NCBI GenBank assembly: GCA_025455395.1
Contig: JALOMO010000015.1
Location: 1 to 38,884, forward strand
DNA from: Bacteroidales bacterium
GTDB lineage: Bacteria; Bacteroidota; Bacteroidia; Bacteroidales; VadinHA17
DNA length: 38,884 bases
Direction: 5' to 3'
Below the pieces are notes generated by a model that saw only the letters and a program-made list of their open reading frames with translations, was not told the DNA's origin and ran no database searches. Both the position numbers and the translations under genes were made by a program. Of this stretch, positions 20,446 through 29,332 are shown one piece after another (position 1 is the stretch's first letter; each line of letters opens with the position of its first letter).

Positions 20446-21291
20446 ATGACCGATCGTCAGATACTTGTAGCCATTCAGGGCGAAAAGGGAAGCTTTCACG
20501 ATGTAGCTGCAAAAGACTATTTCAGGAATAAAGAGATTGTTATCATACCATGCTCAACATTCGATGAAACAATTAATTCTGTTATCTCAGGCAAGGCTGA
20601 ATATGCAGTTATGGCAATTGAGAATGCCCGCGCAGGCAGCATTCTGTATAATTATAACCTTATCAGAGAGTCGGGCCTTAAAATACTTGGCGAGCTAAGA
20701 CTAAGGATCAGGCAGAATCTCATGGCACTTCCCGGAACAACAATTGGCTCATTAAATGAAATCAGATCTCATCCTATTGCCCTCGCACAGTGTATGGAAT
20801 TTCTCAACACCCTGAAAGGAATGACATTGATTGAGACCGACGACACTGCCGGTACGGCCAGGATTATAAGCGAACACCATCTTACCGGAACAGGCACAAT
20901 AGCATCAGCCAGTGCAGCAGAGATTTATGGACTTGAAATTCTTGCCGATGGGATAGAGACGTATAAAAAGAACTACACAAAATTCCATGTCATTGGCAAT
21001 GAATCTGAAATGCCCGATGAAGGAGATAAAGCATCTGTCTGCTTTGCAACCAGTCACCTGCCCGGTTCACTTGCCAGAGTTCTGCAAATACTTGCCGGCA
21101 TGGACATCAATCTTTCAAAAATACAGTCTGTTCCAAGGTTGAACGGCAACTGGGAGTACATGTTTTATCTTGATCTTGAGATGAGCAAGGCATCAAGAAT
21201 GGACACTGTTGTAAAGGCACTTGAAGAACACACGATGAACCTGGAGATACTCGGGATTTACAACAAGGACAACAATCTTTATGAATGCTAA
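20446..21291 (+). CDS. pheA: Prephenate dehydratase with C-terminal ACT domain
   Basis: VAIQGEKGSFHDVAAKDYF, YAVMAIENARAGSI, TDDTAGTARII, C-terminal ACT region PGSLARVLQILAGMDINLSKIQSVP. Confidence 0.9.
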   Translation: MTDRQILVAIQGEKGSFHDVAAKDYFRNKEIVIIPCSTFDETINSVISGKAEYAVMAIENARAGSILYNYNLIRESGLKILGELRLRIRQNLMALPGTTIGSLNEIRSHPIALAQCMEFLNTLKGMTLIETDDTAGTARIISEHHLTGTGTIASASAAEIYGLEILADGIETYKKNYTKFHVIGNESEMPDEGDKASVCFATSHLPGSLARVLQILAGMDINLSKIQSVPRLNGNWEYMFYLDLEMSKASRMDTVVKALEEHTMNLEILGIYNKDNNLYEC

Positions 21292-21316
21292 GAGGGGCTA
21301 AAAAAACATGACGGAT

Positions 21317-21346
21317 TATTTTTGTATCATAATTTCATTATTTTTG
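21317..21346 (+). promoter_or_regulatory. Candidate promoter region for trpB2 with two TATTTTTG -7-like motifs (21317-21324 and 21339-21346)
   Basis: Both octamers match TAnnTTTG and lie just upstream of the Trp leader ORF. Neither has a clean TTTG at ideal spacing. Confidence 0.5.
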
Positions 21347-21351
21347 CATAA

Positions 21352-21396
21352 GTGAAACCGACAACATTAAATATCTGGCGCTGGTGCAGCTCATGA
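21352..21396 (+). CDS. trpL: trp leader peptide MKPTTLNIWRWCSS (GTG start)
   Basis: 14-codon ORF gtg aaa ccg aca aca tta aat atc tgg cgc tgg tgc agc tca tga. Two closely spaced Trp codons sit immediately before mutually exclusive RNA hairpins. Confidence 0.78.
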   Translation: MKPTTLNIWRWCSS

Positions 21397-21480
21397 GATG
21401 AAGCTGTGATTGACGCCATTATATAATATCATTAGATAATTATGCAAAAAGGCACGCTGATCACAGCGTGCTTTTTGTTT
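21387..21480 (+). terminator. trp attenuator: pause hairpin (21387-21406), antiterminator GCTGTGAT (21403-21410) with ATCACAGC (21460-21467), and terminator GCACGCTG/CAGCGTGC (21452-21459/21464-21471) plus U tract
   Basis: The terminator has a perfect 8-bp stem, ATCA loop and TTTTTGTTTT. The 8-nt antiterminator pairing is perfect and extended by GCC/GGC (21415-21417/21451-21453). CAGCT..AGCTG protects the antiterminator 5' part. Confidence 0.85.
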
Positions 21481-21503
21481 TATATAACCCTAAAAAATTG
21501 AAT

Positions 21504-22868
21504 ATGGAAAAGTTTACAAAATTTCTTCTGAGTGAAAACGAGATGCCGCGCCAGTGGTATAACATTATGGCTGACATGCCAAATAAACCCCTTCCTCCAC
21601 TTCATCCGGGAACAGGCAAACCTGTCGGACCTGAAGATCTTGCAGCAGTCTTCCCGATGGAACTGATAAAGCAGGAAGTCTCAACAGAGAGATATATTGA
21701 CATTCCTGAGGAGGTATTCGATCTCTACAGAACATACAGGCCCTCACCGTTATTCAGGGCAAGGAATCTTGAAAAGGCTCTGGGAACAAAAAGCAGGATC
21801 TATTATAAGTACGAAGGAGGTAATTATTCCGGATCGCATAAAGCAAATACAGCTATACCGCAGGCCTATTATAACAAGATGGAAGGCGTTAGAAGGATAA
21901 CTACTGAAACAGGTGCCGGACAATGGGGAAGCGCCATGAGTTTTGCCTGCAATCACTTCGGACTCGAGTTACTTGTATTCATGGTAAGAGTAAGCTTTGA
22001 TCAGAAACCCGGCCGTAAACTCATGATGAATACCTACAATGCCAGGGTAGTGCCATCGCCCAGCACTATGACAGCAGCGGGAAGAAAGGTTCTGGAAGCG
22101 GATCCAGACTCTCCGGGAAGCCTCGGCATCGCTATCTCTGAGGCGATGGAGGTGGCAGTACAGGACCCGTATACCAAATATGCCCTTGGCAGCGTGCTCA
22201 ACCATGTCATACTTCACCAGACAATTATTGGTCAGGAGGCGCTTATCCAGATGGCAAAGGCAGATGACTACCCCGATGTTGTACTGGGATGCTTCGGTGG
22301 AGGATCAAATTTCTCCGGTATCGCATTCCCCTTCCTTCGTGAGAACCTGCTCAACGGTAAGAAGACAAGACTTGTTACAATTGAGCCGGCTTCATGTCCC
22401 AAGCTGACAAAAGGAAAATTCATGTATGACTTTGGCGATCAGTCAGGCATGACGCCTCTTCTTCCGATGTACTCACTGGGGCATAACTTCATCCCTGACA
22501 AGATACATGCAGGGGGTCTTCGCTATCATGGCGCCGGAGTACTTGTGAGCCAGCTGCTTAAGGATGGATTTGTAGAGGCAAAGGCAAAATTCCAGAGAGA
22601 ATGCTTCGAGGGAGGAGTGCTCTTTGCCAGGACAGAAGGCATATTGCCGGCTCCGGAATCAACATATGCAATTGCAGGGGCACTTGATGAGGCACGCAGG
22701 GCTGACATTGACGGAGTATCAAGAAGTATCCTCTTTAACCTTAGCGGACATGGACATTTTGATATCTCTGCTTACGAGAAATACTTCGAGGGAAACCTGC
22801 CCGACCATGAAGTAACAGCGGAAGAGGTAGACAGGTCTATTGCGCAGCTTAACCTTCCTGTATTCTGA
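21504..22868 (+). CDS. trpB2: Tryptophan synthase beta-like protein (TrpB2 type)
   Basis: MEKFTKFLLSENEMPRQWYNIMADMPNKPLPPLHPGTGKPV, RPSPLFRARNLEKALGTKSRIYYKYEGGNYSGSHKANTA, ETGAGQWGSAMSFA, GGGSNFSG. The long N-terminus is typical of TrpB2. The track ORF starts at an upstream GTG inside the terminator; ATG 21504 is preferred. Confidence 0.9.
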   Translation: MEKFTKFLLSENEMPRQWYNIMADMPNKPLPPLHPGTGKPVGPEDLAAVFPMELIKQEVSTERYIDIPEEVFDLYRTYRPSPLFRARNLEKALGTKSRIYYKYEGGNYSGSHKANTAIPQAYYNKMEGVRRITTETGAGQWGSAMSFACNHFGLELLVFMVRVSFDQKPGRKLMMNTYNARVVPSPSTMTAAGRKVLEADPDSPGSLGIAISEAMEVAVQDPYTKYALGSVLNHVILHQTIIGQEALIQMAKADDYPDVVLGCFGGGSNFSGIAFPFLRENLLNGKKTRLVTIEPASCPKLTKGKFMYDFGDQSGMTPLLPMYSLGHNFIPDKIHAGGLRYHGAGVLVSQLLKDGFVEAKAKFQRECFEGGVLFARTEGILPAPESTYAIAGALDEARRADIDGVSRSILFNLSGHGHFDISAYEKYFEGNLPDHEVTAEEVDRSIAQLNLPVF

Positions 22869-22881
22869 TAACAGAGAGAGG

Positions 22882-22919
22882 AAAAAAGGAGAGAGGAACG
22901 CTTACGCTGGCCTCTCTCC
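22882..22919 (-). terminator. Intrinsic terminator for nrdJ (minus strand)
   Basis: Minus strand reads GGAGAGAGG-loop-CCTCTCTCC-TTTTTT. It lies between convergent trpB2 and nrdJ. Confidence 0.75.
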
Positions 22920-22949
22920 TCTCTTGATATGGGATAGTTTTAAAAGATC

Positions 22950-25589
22950 TCAGCTGCATTTTGATGCACCGCAGTCGGTACAGATCAGGCATCCCTCCTG
23001 ATAGAGGAGCGCTGTTGACCCGCATGAGGTGCACTTCCCCTTAGCTTTTGTCCCATTTGGAATATAGCGTTTCAGAGACCGCTCAACACCATTCTTCCAG
23101 GTGTTGATCGTCTCACTGTCAAGCTTCATTGACGACACTAGCTCAACAACATCCTTGGCTGGCATACCGTAACGAAGCACTCCGGAGATAAGTCGCGCAT
23201 AATTCCAGAACTCGGGCTTGAACATATGTGAAAGCCCTCCCAGGGTGTTTTTATAACCGTACTTATCAGTATACTGGAAATCATAGCGTGTGTTCCCTGC
23301 TTCATCCTTGTTCTTCAGTATCTTTCCCTTGACAATGCTCTTTGGTATCGGGAACATCTCATCGTCCTGCAGCCCAGTAAAGATCTCATATGGCACTCCA
23401 TCCTTCAGCCCTACGAAGGCTATCCACTTCTCCTCATTATTCTGGAAACGGATAACATCTGCATCAAGTATCTTCGGTCTCTCAGGTGACCATTCCGGTT
23501 TCTTCTCATCCTTGTTATTCGAGACCAGAACACCAGACCTTGACCCGTCACGATAGACGGTGGCTCCCTTGCATCCCTCGTTCCATGCAGTAAGATAGAG
23601 CTCTGAAACAAGCTCCTCCTTTGCATCGGCAGGCAGGTTGATGGTGACGCTGATGGAATGGTCTACCCATTTCTGAATAGCCCCCTGCATGCGAACCTTG
23701 GCAACCCAGTCGACATCGTTAGCCGAGGCCTTATTATATGGTGACTTCTCAACTATTTGAGAGATCTCAGCCTCTGACATGTTTCTTACCCGCTCATAGT
23801 CATACCCGTTCACCTCCATCCAGTCAATAAACTTATGATGGAAAACCACAAACTCTTCCCAATGATCACCTACCTCGTCGATGAAGCTGACCTTTACATC
23901 CTTGTCATTAGGATTGACCTTCCGGCGCCTCTTGTAAAAAGGCATGAATATAGGTTCAATACCTGATGTTGTCTGGCTCATCAGGCTGGTAGTGCCGGTG
24001 GGTGCAATCGTCAACAGTGCTATGTTCCGCCTGCCATGCTTCTCCATCGCAGCATACATTTCAGGGTCAGCCTCACGCAAACGGTTTATGAAAGGGTTAT
24101 TGTACTCCCTCTCGCTGCTGTAAATCGGGAACGGTCCTCTCTCCTTGGCCATCTCAGTGGAGGCCCTGTAAGCCTCTACCGCCAGTACACGATGCACGCT
24201 TACTGAAAATTCTGTTGCCTCGTCTGTCCCGTAGCGCAGTCCGAGTGCTGCCAGCATATCTCCTTCGGCGGTGATGCCAATGCCCGTTCTCCTGCCCTCT
24301 TCCGTCTTGTGTCTAATGTTCTTCCACATATTCAGCTCCACCTGCTTGAGCTCCTGTGCCTCGGGGTCATTCTCTATCTTGGTGATAATGGCATCAATCT
24401 TCTCCTGCTCCAGATCTATGATGTCATCCATAATGCGCTGTGAGAGATGCACATGCTTTTTAAAGAGATCAAAATCAAATTGAGCCTGAGGGGTGAACGG
24501 ATTATTGACATACCCGTACAGGTTGATGGCTATCAGCCTGCAGCTATCGTAAGGGCAAAGGGGTATCTCGCCGCACGGGTTGGTAGAGACGGTCTCGTAA
24601 CCGAGATCGGCATAACAATCCGGGACGCTCTCACGCCTGATAGTGTCCCAGAAAAGGACCCCCGGCTCAGCTGACTTCCATGCATTATGAACGATCTTGT
24701 TCCACAGCTTGCGAGCATCAATATCTTTCACAAATTTGGGCTCCTCAGATTTCACAGGGTACTGCTGGCGGAAGCTCTTGCCATTCACAACGGCTTCCAT
24801 AAACTCATCTGTGATCTTAACTGAAACATTTGCCCCGGTAACCTTTCCTGCTTCCAGCTTTGCATCAATAAAACTCTCTGCATCAGGATGCTTTATTGAG
24901 ATTGAAAGCATCAATGCGCCCCTGCGGCCGTCCTGGGCTACTTCCCGTGTAGAGTTCGAATAACGCTCCATAAAAGGCACCACACCTGTGGATGTGAGGG
25001 CACTGTTAAGAACAGGAGAGCCTTTGGGTCTAATATGTGACAGGTCATGCCCTACCCCGCCACGCCGTTTCATCAGCTGCACCTGCTCCTGGTCAATCTT
25101 CATGATGCCTCCGTATGAATCAGAGTCACCTTTGTTCCCGATTACAAAACAATTGGAGAGCGAGGCAATCTGGTAATCATTGCCTATCCCTGTCATTGGC
25201 CCGCCCTGGGGAATGATATATTTAAAGTCCTTAAATGCCTCATAAATAATTTCTGACGGAATAGGATTGGGATATTTCTGTTCAATACGGTAGATCTCTG
25301 AAGCCAGCCTCCGGTGCATGTCATCAGGGCTCTTTTCATAAAGATTTCCGTATGAATCCTTCAGAGCATATTTGCTTGCCCATACCTTCGCGGCAAGGTC
25401 GTCACCCCTGAAATACTCGCGCGCACCTTTTATGGCCTCCTCATAAGAGTAGATCGTTTTACCGTTACCTTCTGCCACTCGGGATCTTTTCTCCGCTACC
25501 GCCTCTTCCTTTTTCATTTTCTTCTCTTCCTTCTTTACAACCTTTTCGTCAGGGGCGACGGAGGGCATCTGGACAAGTGAATCTCCCAT
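22950..25589 (-). CDS. nrdJ: Adenosylcobalamin-dependent (class II) ribonucleoside-diphosphate reductase
   Basis: 879 aa: LSNCFVIGNKGDSDSYGGI, RRGGVGHDLSHIRPKGSPV, NPCGEIPLCPYDSCRLIAINL, IAPTGTTSLMSQTTSGIEPIF, C-terminal Cys cluster CTSCGSTALLYQEGCLICTDCGASKCS. Confidence 0.93.
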   Translation of the reverse strand: MGDSLVQMPSVAPDEKVVKKEEKKMKKEEAVAEKRSRVAEGNGKTIYSYEEAIKGAREYFRGDDLAAKVWASKYALKDSYGNLYEKSPDDMHRRLASEIYRIEQKYPNPIPSEIIYEAFKDFKYIIPQGGPMTGIGNDYQIASLSNCFVIGNKGDSDSYGGIMKIDQEQVQLMKRRGGVGHDLSHIRPKGSPVLNSALTSTGVVPFMERYSNSTREVAQDGRRGALMLSISIKHPDAESFIDAKLEAGKVTGANVSVKITDEFMEAVVNGKSFRQQYPVKSEEPKFVKDIDARKLWNKIVHNAWKSAEPGVLFWDTIRRESVPDCYADLGYETVSTNPCGEIPLCPYDSCRLIAINLYGYVNNPFTPQAQFDFDLFKKHVHLSQRIMDDIIDLEQEKIDAIITKIENDPEAQELKQVELNMWKNIRHKTEEGRRTGIGITAEGDMLAALGLRYGTDEATEFSVSVHRVLAVEAYRASTEMAKERGPFPIYSSEREYNNPFINRLREADPEMYAAMEKHGRRNIALLTIAPTGTTSLMSQTTSGIEPIFMPFYKRRRKVNPNDKDVKVSFIDEVGDHWEEFVVFHHKFIDWMEVNGYDYERVRNMSEAEISQIVEKSPYNKASANDVDWVAKVRMQGAIQKWVDHSISVTINLPADAKEELVSELYLTAWNEGCKGATVYRDGSRSGVLVSNNKDEKKPEWSPERPKILDADVIRFQNNEEKWIAFVGLKDGVPYEIFTGLQDDEMFPIPKSIVKGKILKNKDEAGNTRYDFQYTDKYGYKNTLGGLSHMFKPEFWNYARLISGVLRYGMPAKDVVELVSSMKLDSETINTWKNGVERSLKRYIPNGTKAKGKCTSCGSTALLYQEGCLICTDCGASKCS

Positions 25590-25747
25590 AGATATTAAAA
25601 AAATCTTAAAGTTTGATAATAAGTTACTTAGTTGACCGCCGGTAAAATTGATCGGGTTTTGCTAAAATAGACACACATGTCAGAGCAGACAAGAATAAAA
25701 CTTCTCTTTTATTAACATACATATCAACTTTATAAACCAATGGTTAG

Positions 25748-25777
25748 TAAAAAAAAGAGGCCGGTTTCCCGGCCTCT
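25748..25777 (-). terminator. Intrinsic terminator for the TonB receptor gene (minus strand)
   Basis: Minus strand reads AGAGGCCGG-GAAA-CCGGCCTCT followed by a T run: perfect 9-bp stem with GNRA loop. Confidence 0.9.
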
Positions 25778-25800
25778 GTAAATAGCTTATTATGTGATTA

Positions 25801-28800
25801 TTAGAAGATCAGACGAACTCCGAGCAGGCAACCCCATGTGCTTGAAGTGCTTATGCTCTTGCTGAGGGTTGTCTTAGTGGCAAAGTCAGTAAGTGATGTT
25901 GCATTGAGCCTGTAAACAGGAGCTGTGGTTGCTGTACCCCTTGTAACAACTGTAAGGGGACGAACATTGTCGTAGCTTGCCAGCGGATTATAGACCCATG
26001 TGCCCCATGCGTCGTTAATCATATTACCGACATTCAGGAAGTCAACACTGACCTGTACGGTATACTTGTGATTAGTGCCGAAGTTGGCAAAGATATCCTG
26101 GAGGATCTTTGCATCAAACCTGTGCATCCAGGGACGCACCTCACCGAATCTTTCTGCATATTCACCCTTGCGTGAATGCAGGTATTCATTGTTGTTGATA
26201 TACTCCCAGAACGCAGCCTGCTGCTGGGCAGCAGTCATTGTAACTCCGCCTGAAGTGTAATTGGCAAAGTTAATCTCGGTTGCACTTGCTGGAACATACA
26301 TCAGGTCTGATGATACACCGTCACCATTGAGGTCATTTGAATATGTATATGACCATCTGCCCTGCTGATAGCCCTGATAAACCAGGGAGAATGTGGTTGC
26401 AAAATGTTTTGCATACTCGATCCTGTAAGAAACATTACCCAGAAGCTTATGCGGTGTGGCGAAGTTTGAGTAGCTCAGCCCTGGATCATTAAGACTTCCG
26501 ATTGCAACGTTGGAAGAATATGCAGAGTAAGCTGCTGATCCCGGGTTTGCAGTAAGATCGTATGCCATTGTATAGGTATAGGCGAACATACCGGAAAATC
26601 CTTTGGAGAAATTCTTGGTCAGCTGGCCGGTAACCGAATATTGATACCCTTCGCTGGCATTGTCAAGCTCCATAGCACTCGCTATTGATGTATTAACTTT
26701 TGCAGCGTTAGTTGATGCCCAGTATTCCCTTTTGTCAGGACCTGTCATTATGCCTGTCGGGGCAGCAAGGTTTATGTTCTGCTGTACAATAGCATTGATA
26801 TCTTTTGAGAAGATTGCCTCTGCAGTGAAGACCATGCTCCATGGAAGCTCAATGTCTACACCTATGTTCGACCTCCATATCTGTGGGAACTTGAATTCCT
26901 TGCCCACCTGCACCACCGATGAGTTGTTAGGCAATGTACTCGGGCTCTGCGGGAAAAGATCAGGCCTGCTGGCTATGAATTCCTTATAGTCAGGATTGAA
27001 CTCCAGGCCGGCAAGGTTAGCATTGCCCGGTCCCCATCCGATCTCAGGTGACTGGATTGTGCCGGAGTTGGTTGGCTGATTGGTGAACCAGACAAATGGA
27101 AGCAGTCCGGTGAAAATACCGGTACCGCCTCTAATCTGCAGTGATCTGTCACCCTTAACATCCCAGTTGAAGCCAAAGCGGGGAGAAACAACAAGCTGAG
27201 TCTCAGGCCAGGTGCCTACATCCATTTTCTTGCCTTCAGCAAAAGTAAGAGCTGCTATTGCCGGGTTGGGCGTCAGATCATATAGATAGAAGGGCATCTC
27301 CAGACGTAAACCATAGGTAAGTTTTATGTTTGGCAAAGCCTGCCACTCATCCTGACCATATATTGATGCAAATCCAAAAGTTGCATAGGCCCCAGGGGCA
27401 TCCTCACCGTTATAACCATAGGTAACTCCGAATCCGGTCGGATCGGCACCGTTGATGAAATCGTCAACAGAACCATAGCGGTAATAGGTGGTACCTTCAC
27501 GAATGTATGAGTTGCGGAAGTACATATGGTCAAATGATATACCACCTGTCACAGTATGTTTATTCAGGTTTATCGTCACGTTATCGACAATGGTCAGAGT
27601 CTTGTTAGTAACGTCATTATTAAAAGTAAAGAGTTCATATCCGAATGACATATACTGGTCACCACCCTGCCATATGTCAACAAACGGGAAGAGGTCCGAG
27701 TTGCTTGTACGGGTGTCTTGTATAAAGGTGTAACTGGCAAGGAACTTGTTGGATATCTTGTTGCCAAACTTGCTGTTAAGTTCACCGGTTATCGAACGTA
27801 CAGTATTCTTAAAACCGTAGAAAGCATTTGAGAATGCCATTGACTGGCTGCTTATACGGTTTGAGTTGCGTGCGTTGTTTGGCGGACCGCTGTTGCCATT
27901 GGTCTGCTGGTCTGAGGTTCCGACAACATCATTATACCTCACGGTAAACTTGTGATTCGTGCTGATGTTCCAGTCAATACGTGCAAGGATCTTGGTATTA
28001 ACATTCTGGAAAGGATCGAAATCCTTGTACTTCCCGGGATCATAATTATATGTCTCAAGGAGATGGTCTCTTACGCGAATCATATCTGACTCGAGTGTTC
28101 TTGAGATCATGAGGTCGGCATTGGCAACTCCGTCAGTGCTTGGTCTCCATGAAACGCCCGGGACTGATTCTGTCCCGTACTCACCGCTGATGAAGAAGAA
28201 TAATTTGTCCTTGATGATCGGACCGCCGATGCGTCCGCCGTAGGTCTGTGAACTTCTCTCCCTGGCTCCTGTAACCTCGTTACCGTCAACTGTATTGCCG
28301 GTAAATGATTCCGGACGAATATATGTATAGGCTGAAGCCTTGAATGTGTTGTCGCCGCTTCTTGTCACTGCATTTATACTAGCTCCTGTAAACTGCGACA
28401 TACGTACATCATAGGGTGCAATATTTACAGAGATCTCCTCGATTGCGTCAAGAGCGATTGGTTGTGCCTCACCACCCGGCAGAGGGTTGCTGCTCAGCCC
28501 GAAGTTATTGTTGAAGGCGGCACCGTCAATTGTAATGGTGTTGAAGCGGCCGTCCCTGCCTCCGAAGGAATTGCCCTGCGCCTGAGGTGAGTACTTGGTG
28601 AAGTCAAGTATACTCCTGCTGATGGTGGGCATGTTAACGAGGTCGCGTCCGCTGACGTTGGTCATGGTGCCGGAACGCTCTGAACTCAGAATAGAATTCT
28701 TAAGGCCTGCCGTGACAACAACCTCCTGCAAGGCTGTGGTTGTCTCAGTGATCTGACCGTTCTGAACATAATTTTCTCCAAGCTTGAGGTAGATATCCGT

Positions 28801-29076
28801 ATAGGTACTCGTTGAATACCCGACAAATGAGACATCAACCTTGTACGGACCACCGACACGCATGTTCTGGATCCTGTAGTTTCCTGCATTGTCGCAAAGA
28901 GCTGCATACTGCGTTCCTGACGGAACATGCACTGCAACAACGGTAGCGCCTGCCATCGACTCTCCTTTGCTGTCAGTGATCTTGCCGCTCAGCGACGAGG
29001 TCGTCACCTGTGCCATCAGGGCCACAGACCCCAGTAACAGTGACAACAGAATAAATGTAAACTTAATTGTTCGCAT
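25801..29076 (-). CDS. TonB-dependent receptor, Oar-like, with N-terminal carboxypeptidase-regulatory-like domain
   Basis: 1091 aa, signal peptide MRTIKFTFILLSLLLGSVALMAQ, LSGKITDSKGESMAGATVVA, plug region GRDGRFNTITIDGAAFNNNFGLSS, C-terminal aromatic GVRLIF. Confidence 0.88.
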   Translation of the reverse strand: MRTIKFTFILLSLLLGSVALMAQVTTSSLSGKITDSKGESMAGATVVAVHVPSGTQYAALCDNAGNYRIQNMRVGGPYKVDVSFVGYSTSTYTDIYLKLGENYVQNGQITETTTALQEVVVTAGLKNSILSSERSGTMTNVSGRDLVNMPTISRSILDFTKYSPQAQGNSFGGRDGRFNTITIDGAAFNNNFGLSSNPLPGGEAQPIALDAIEEISVNIAPYDVRMSQFTGASINAVTRSGDNTFKASAYTYIRPESFTGNTVDGNEVTGARERSSQTYGGRIGGPIIKDKLFFFISGEYGTESVPGVSWRPSTDGVANADLMISRTLESDMIRVRDHLLETYNYDPGKYKDFDPFQNVNTKILARIDWNISTNHKFTVRYNDVVGTSDQQTNGNSGPPNNARNSNRISSQSMAFSNAFYGFKNTVRSITGELNSKFGNKISNKFLASYTFIQDTRTSNSDLFPFVDIWQGGDQYMSFGYELFTFNNDVTNKTLTIVDNVTINLNKHTVTGGISFDHMYFRNSYIREGTTYYRYGSVDDFINGADPTGFGVTYGYNGEDAPGAYATFGFASIYGQDEWQALPNIKLTYGLRLEMPFYLYDLTPNPAIAALTFAEGKKMDVGTWPETQLVVSPRFGFNWDVKGDRSLQIRGGTGIFTGLLPFVWFTNQPTNSGTIQSPEIGWGPGNANLAGLEFNPDYKEFIASRPDLFPQSPSTLPNNSSVVQVGKEFKFPQIWRSNIGVDIELPWSMVFTAEAIFSKDINAIVQQNINLAAPTGIMTGPDKREYWASTNAAKVNTSIASAMELDNASEGYQYSVTGQLTKNFSKGFSGMFAYTYTMAYDLTANPGSAAYSAYSSNVAIGSLNDPGLSYSNFATPHKLLGNVSYRIEYAKHFATTFSLVYQGYQQGRWSYTYSNDLNGDGVSSDLMYVPASATEINFANYTSGGVTMTAAQQQAAFWEYINNNEYLHSRKGEYAERFGEVRPWMHRFDAKILQDIFANFGTNHKYTVQVSVDFLNVGNMINDAWGTWVYNPLASYDNVRPLTVVTRGTATTAPVYRLNATSLTDFATKTTLSKSISTSSTWGCLLGVRLIF

Positions 29077-29332
29077 AATTTGAATTTAGTTAGATAGTTT
29101 ATGGTTGTTGTTCGTAGTAAGAGATTGAAATCAAATTAATTGCTCCTGCTGCCCTTTTCTTCAAGGGCAGACGGTTAAATTACAGTTACGCCCAGATATT
29201 AAAGGTAATGATATTTCGTAATTATTAACAACTTTTTAACGCGTTATTAAGGGGATATCATCAGTCTCTGCTTTAAATATCGGCACAAAGGTAATAAACT
29301 CATACTTTTGTATAAAATAAATTTTTGTTACA

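Noticed and set aside
21308-21355. Small ORF MTDYFCIIISLFLHK just after pheA as an alternative leader peptide
   Set aside because: It spans both candidate -7 promoter motifs, so it would not be on the transcript from the downstream motif. The in-frame Trp-codon ORF that immediately follows explains the RNA switch better.
22950-25589. Intein or split in the large nrdJ ORF
   Set aside because: The 879-aa protein is continuous through the active-site motifs without intein splice-junction motifs. Its length is consistent with the class II enzyme plus the C-terminal Cys cluster.
25590-25750. Possible cobalamin riboswitch or NrdR box upstream of nrdJ
   Set aside because: I could not recognise a B12-box-like core or NrdR-type palindromes in the roughly 160 nt upstream. 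A covariance-model search would be needed.
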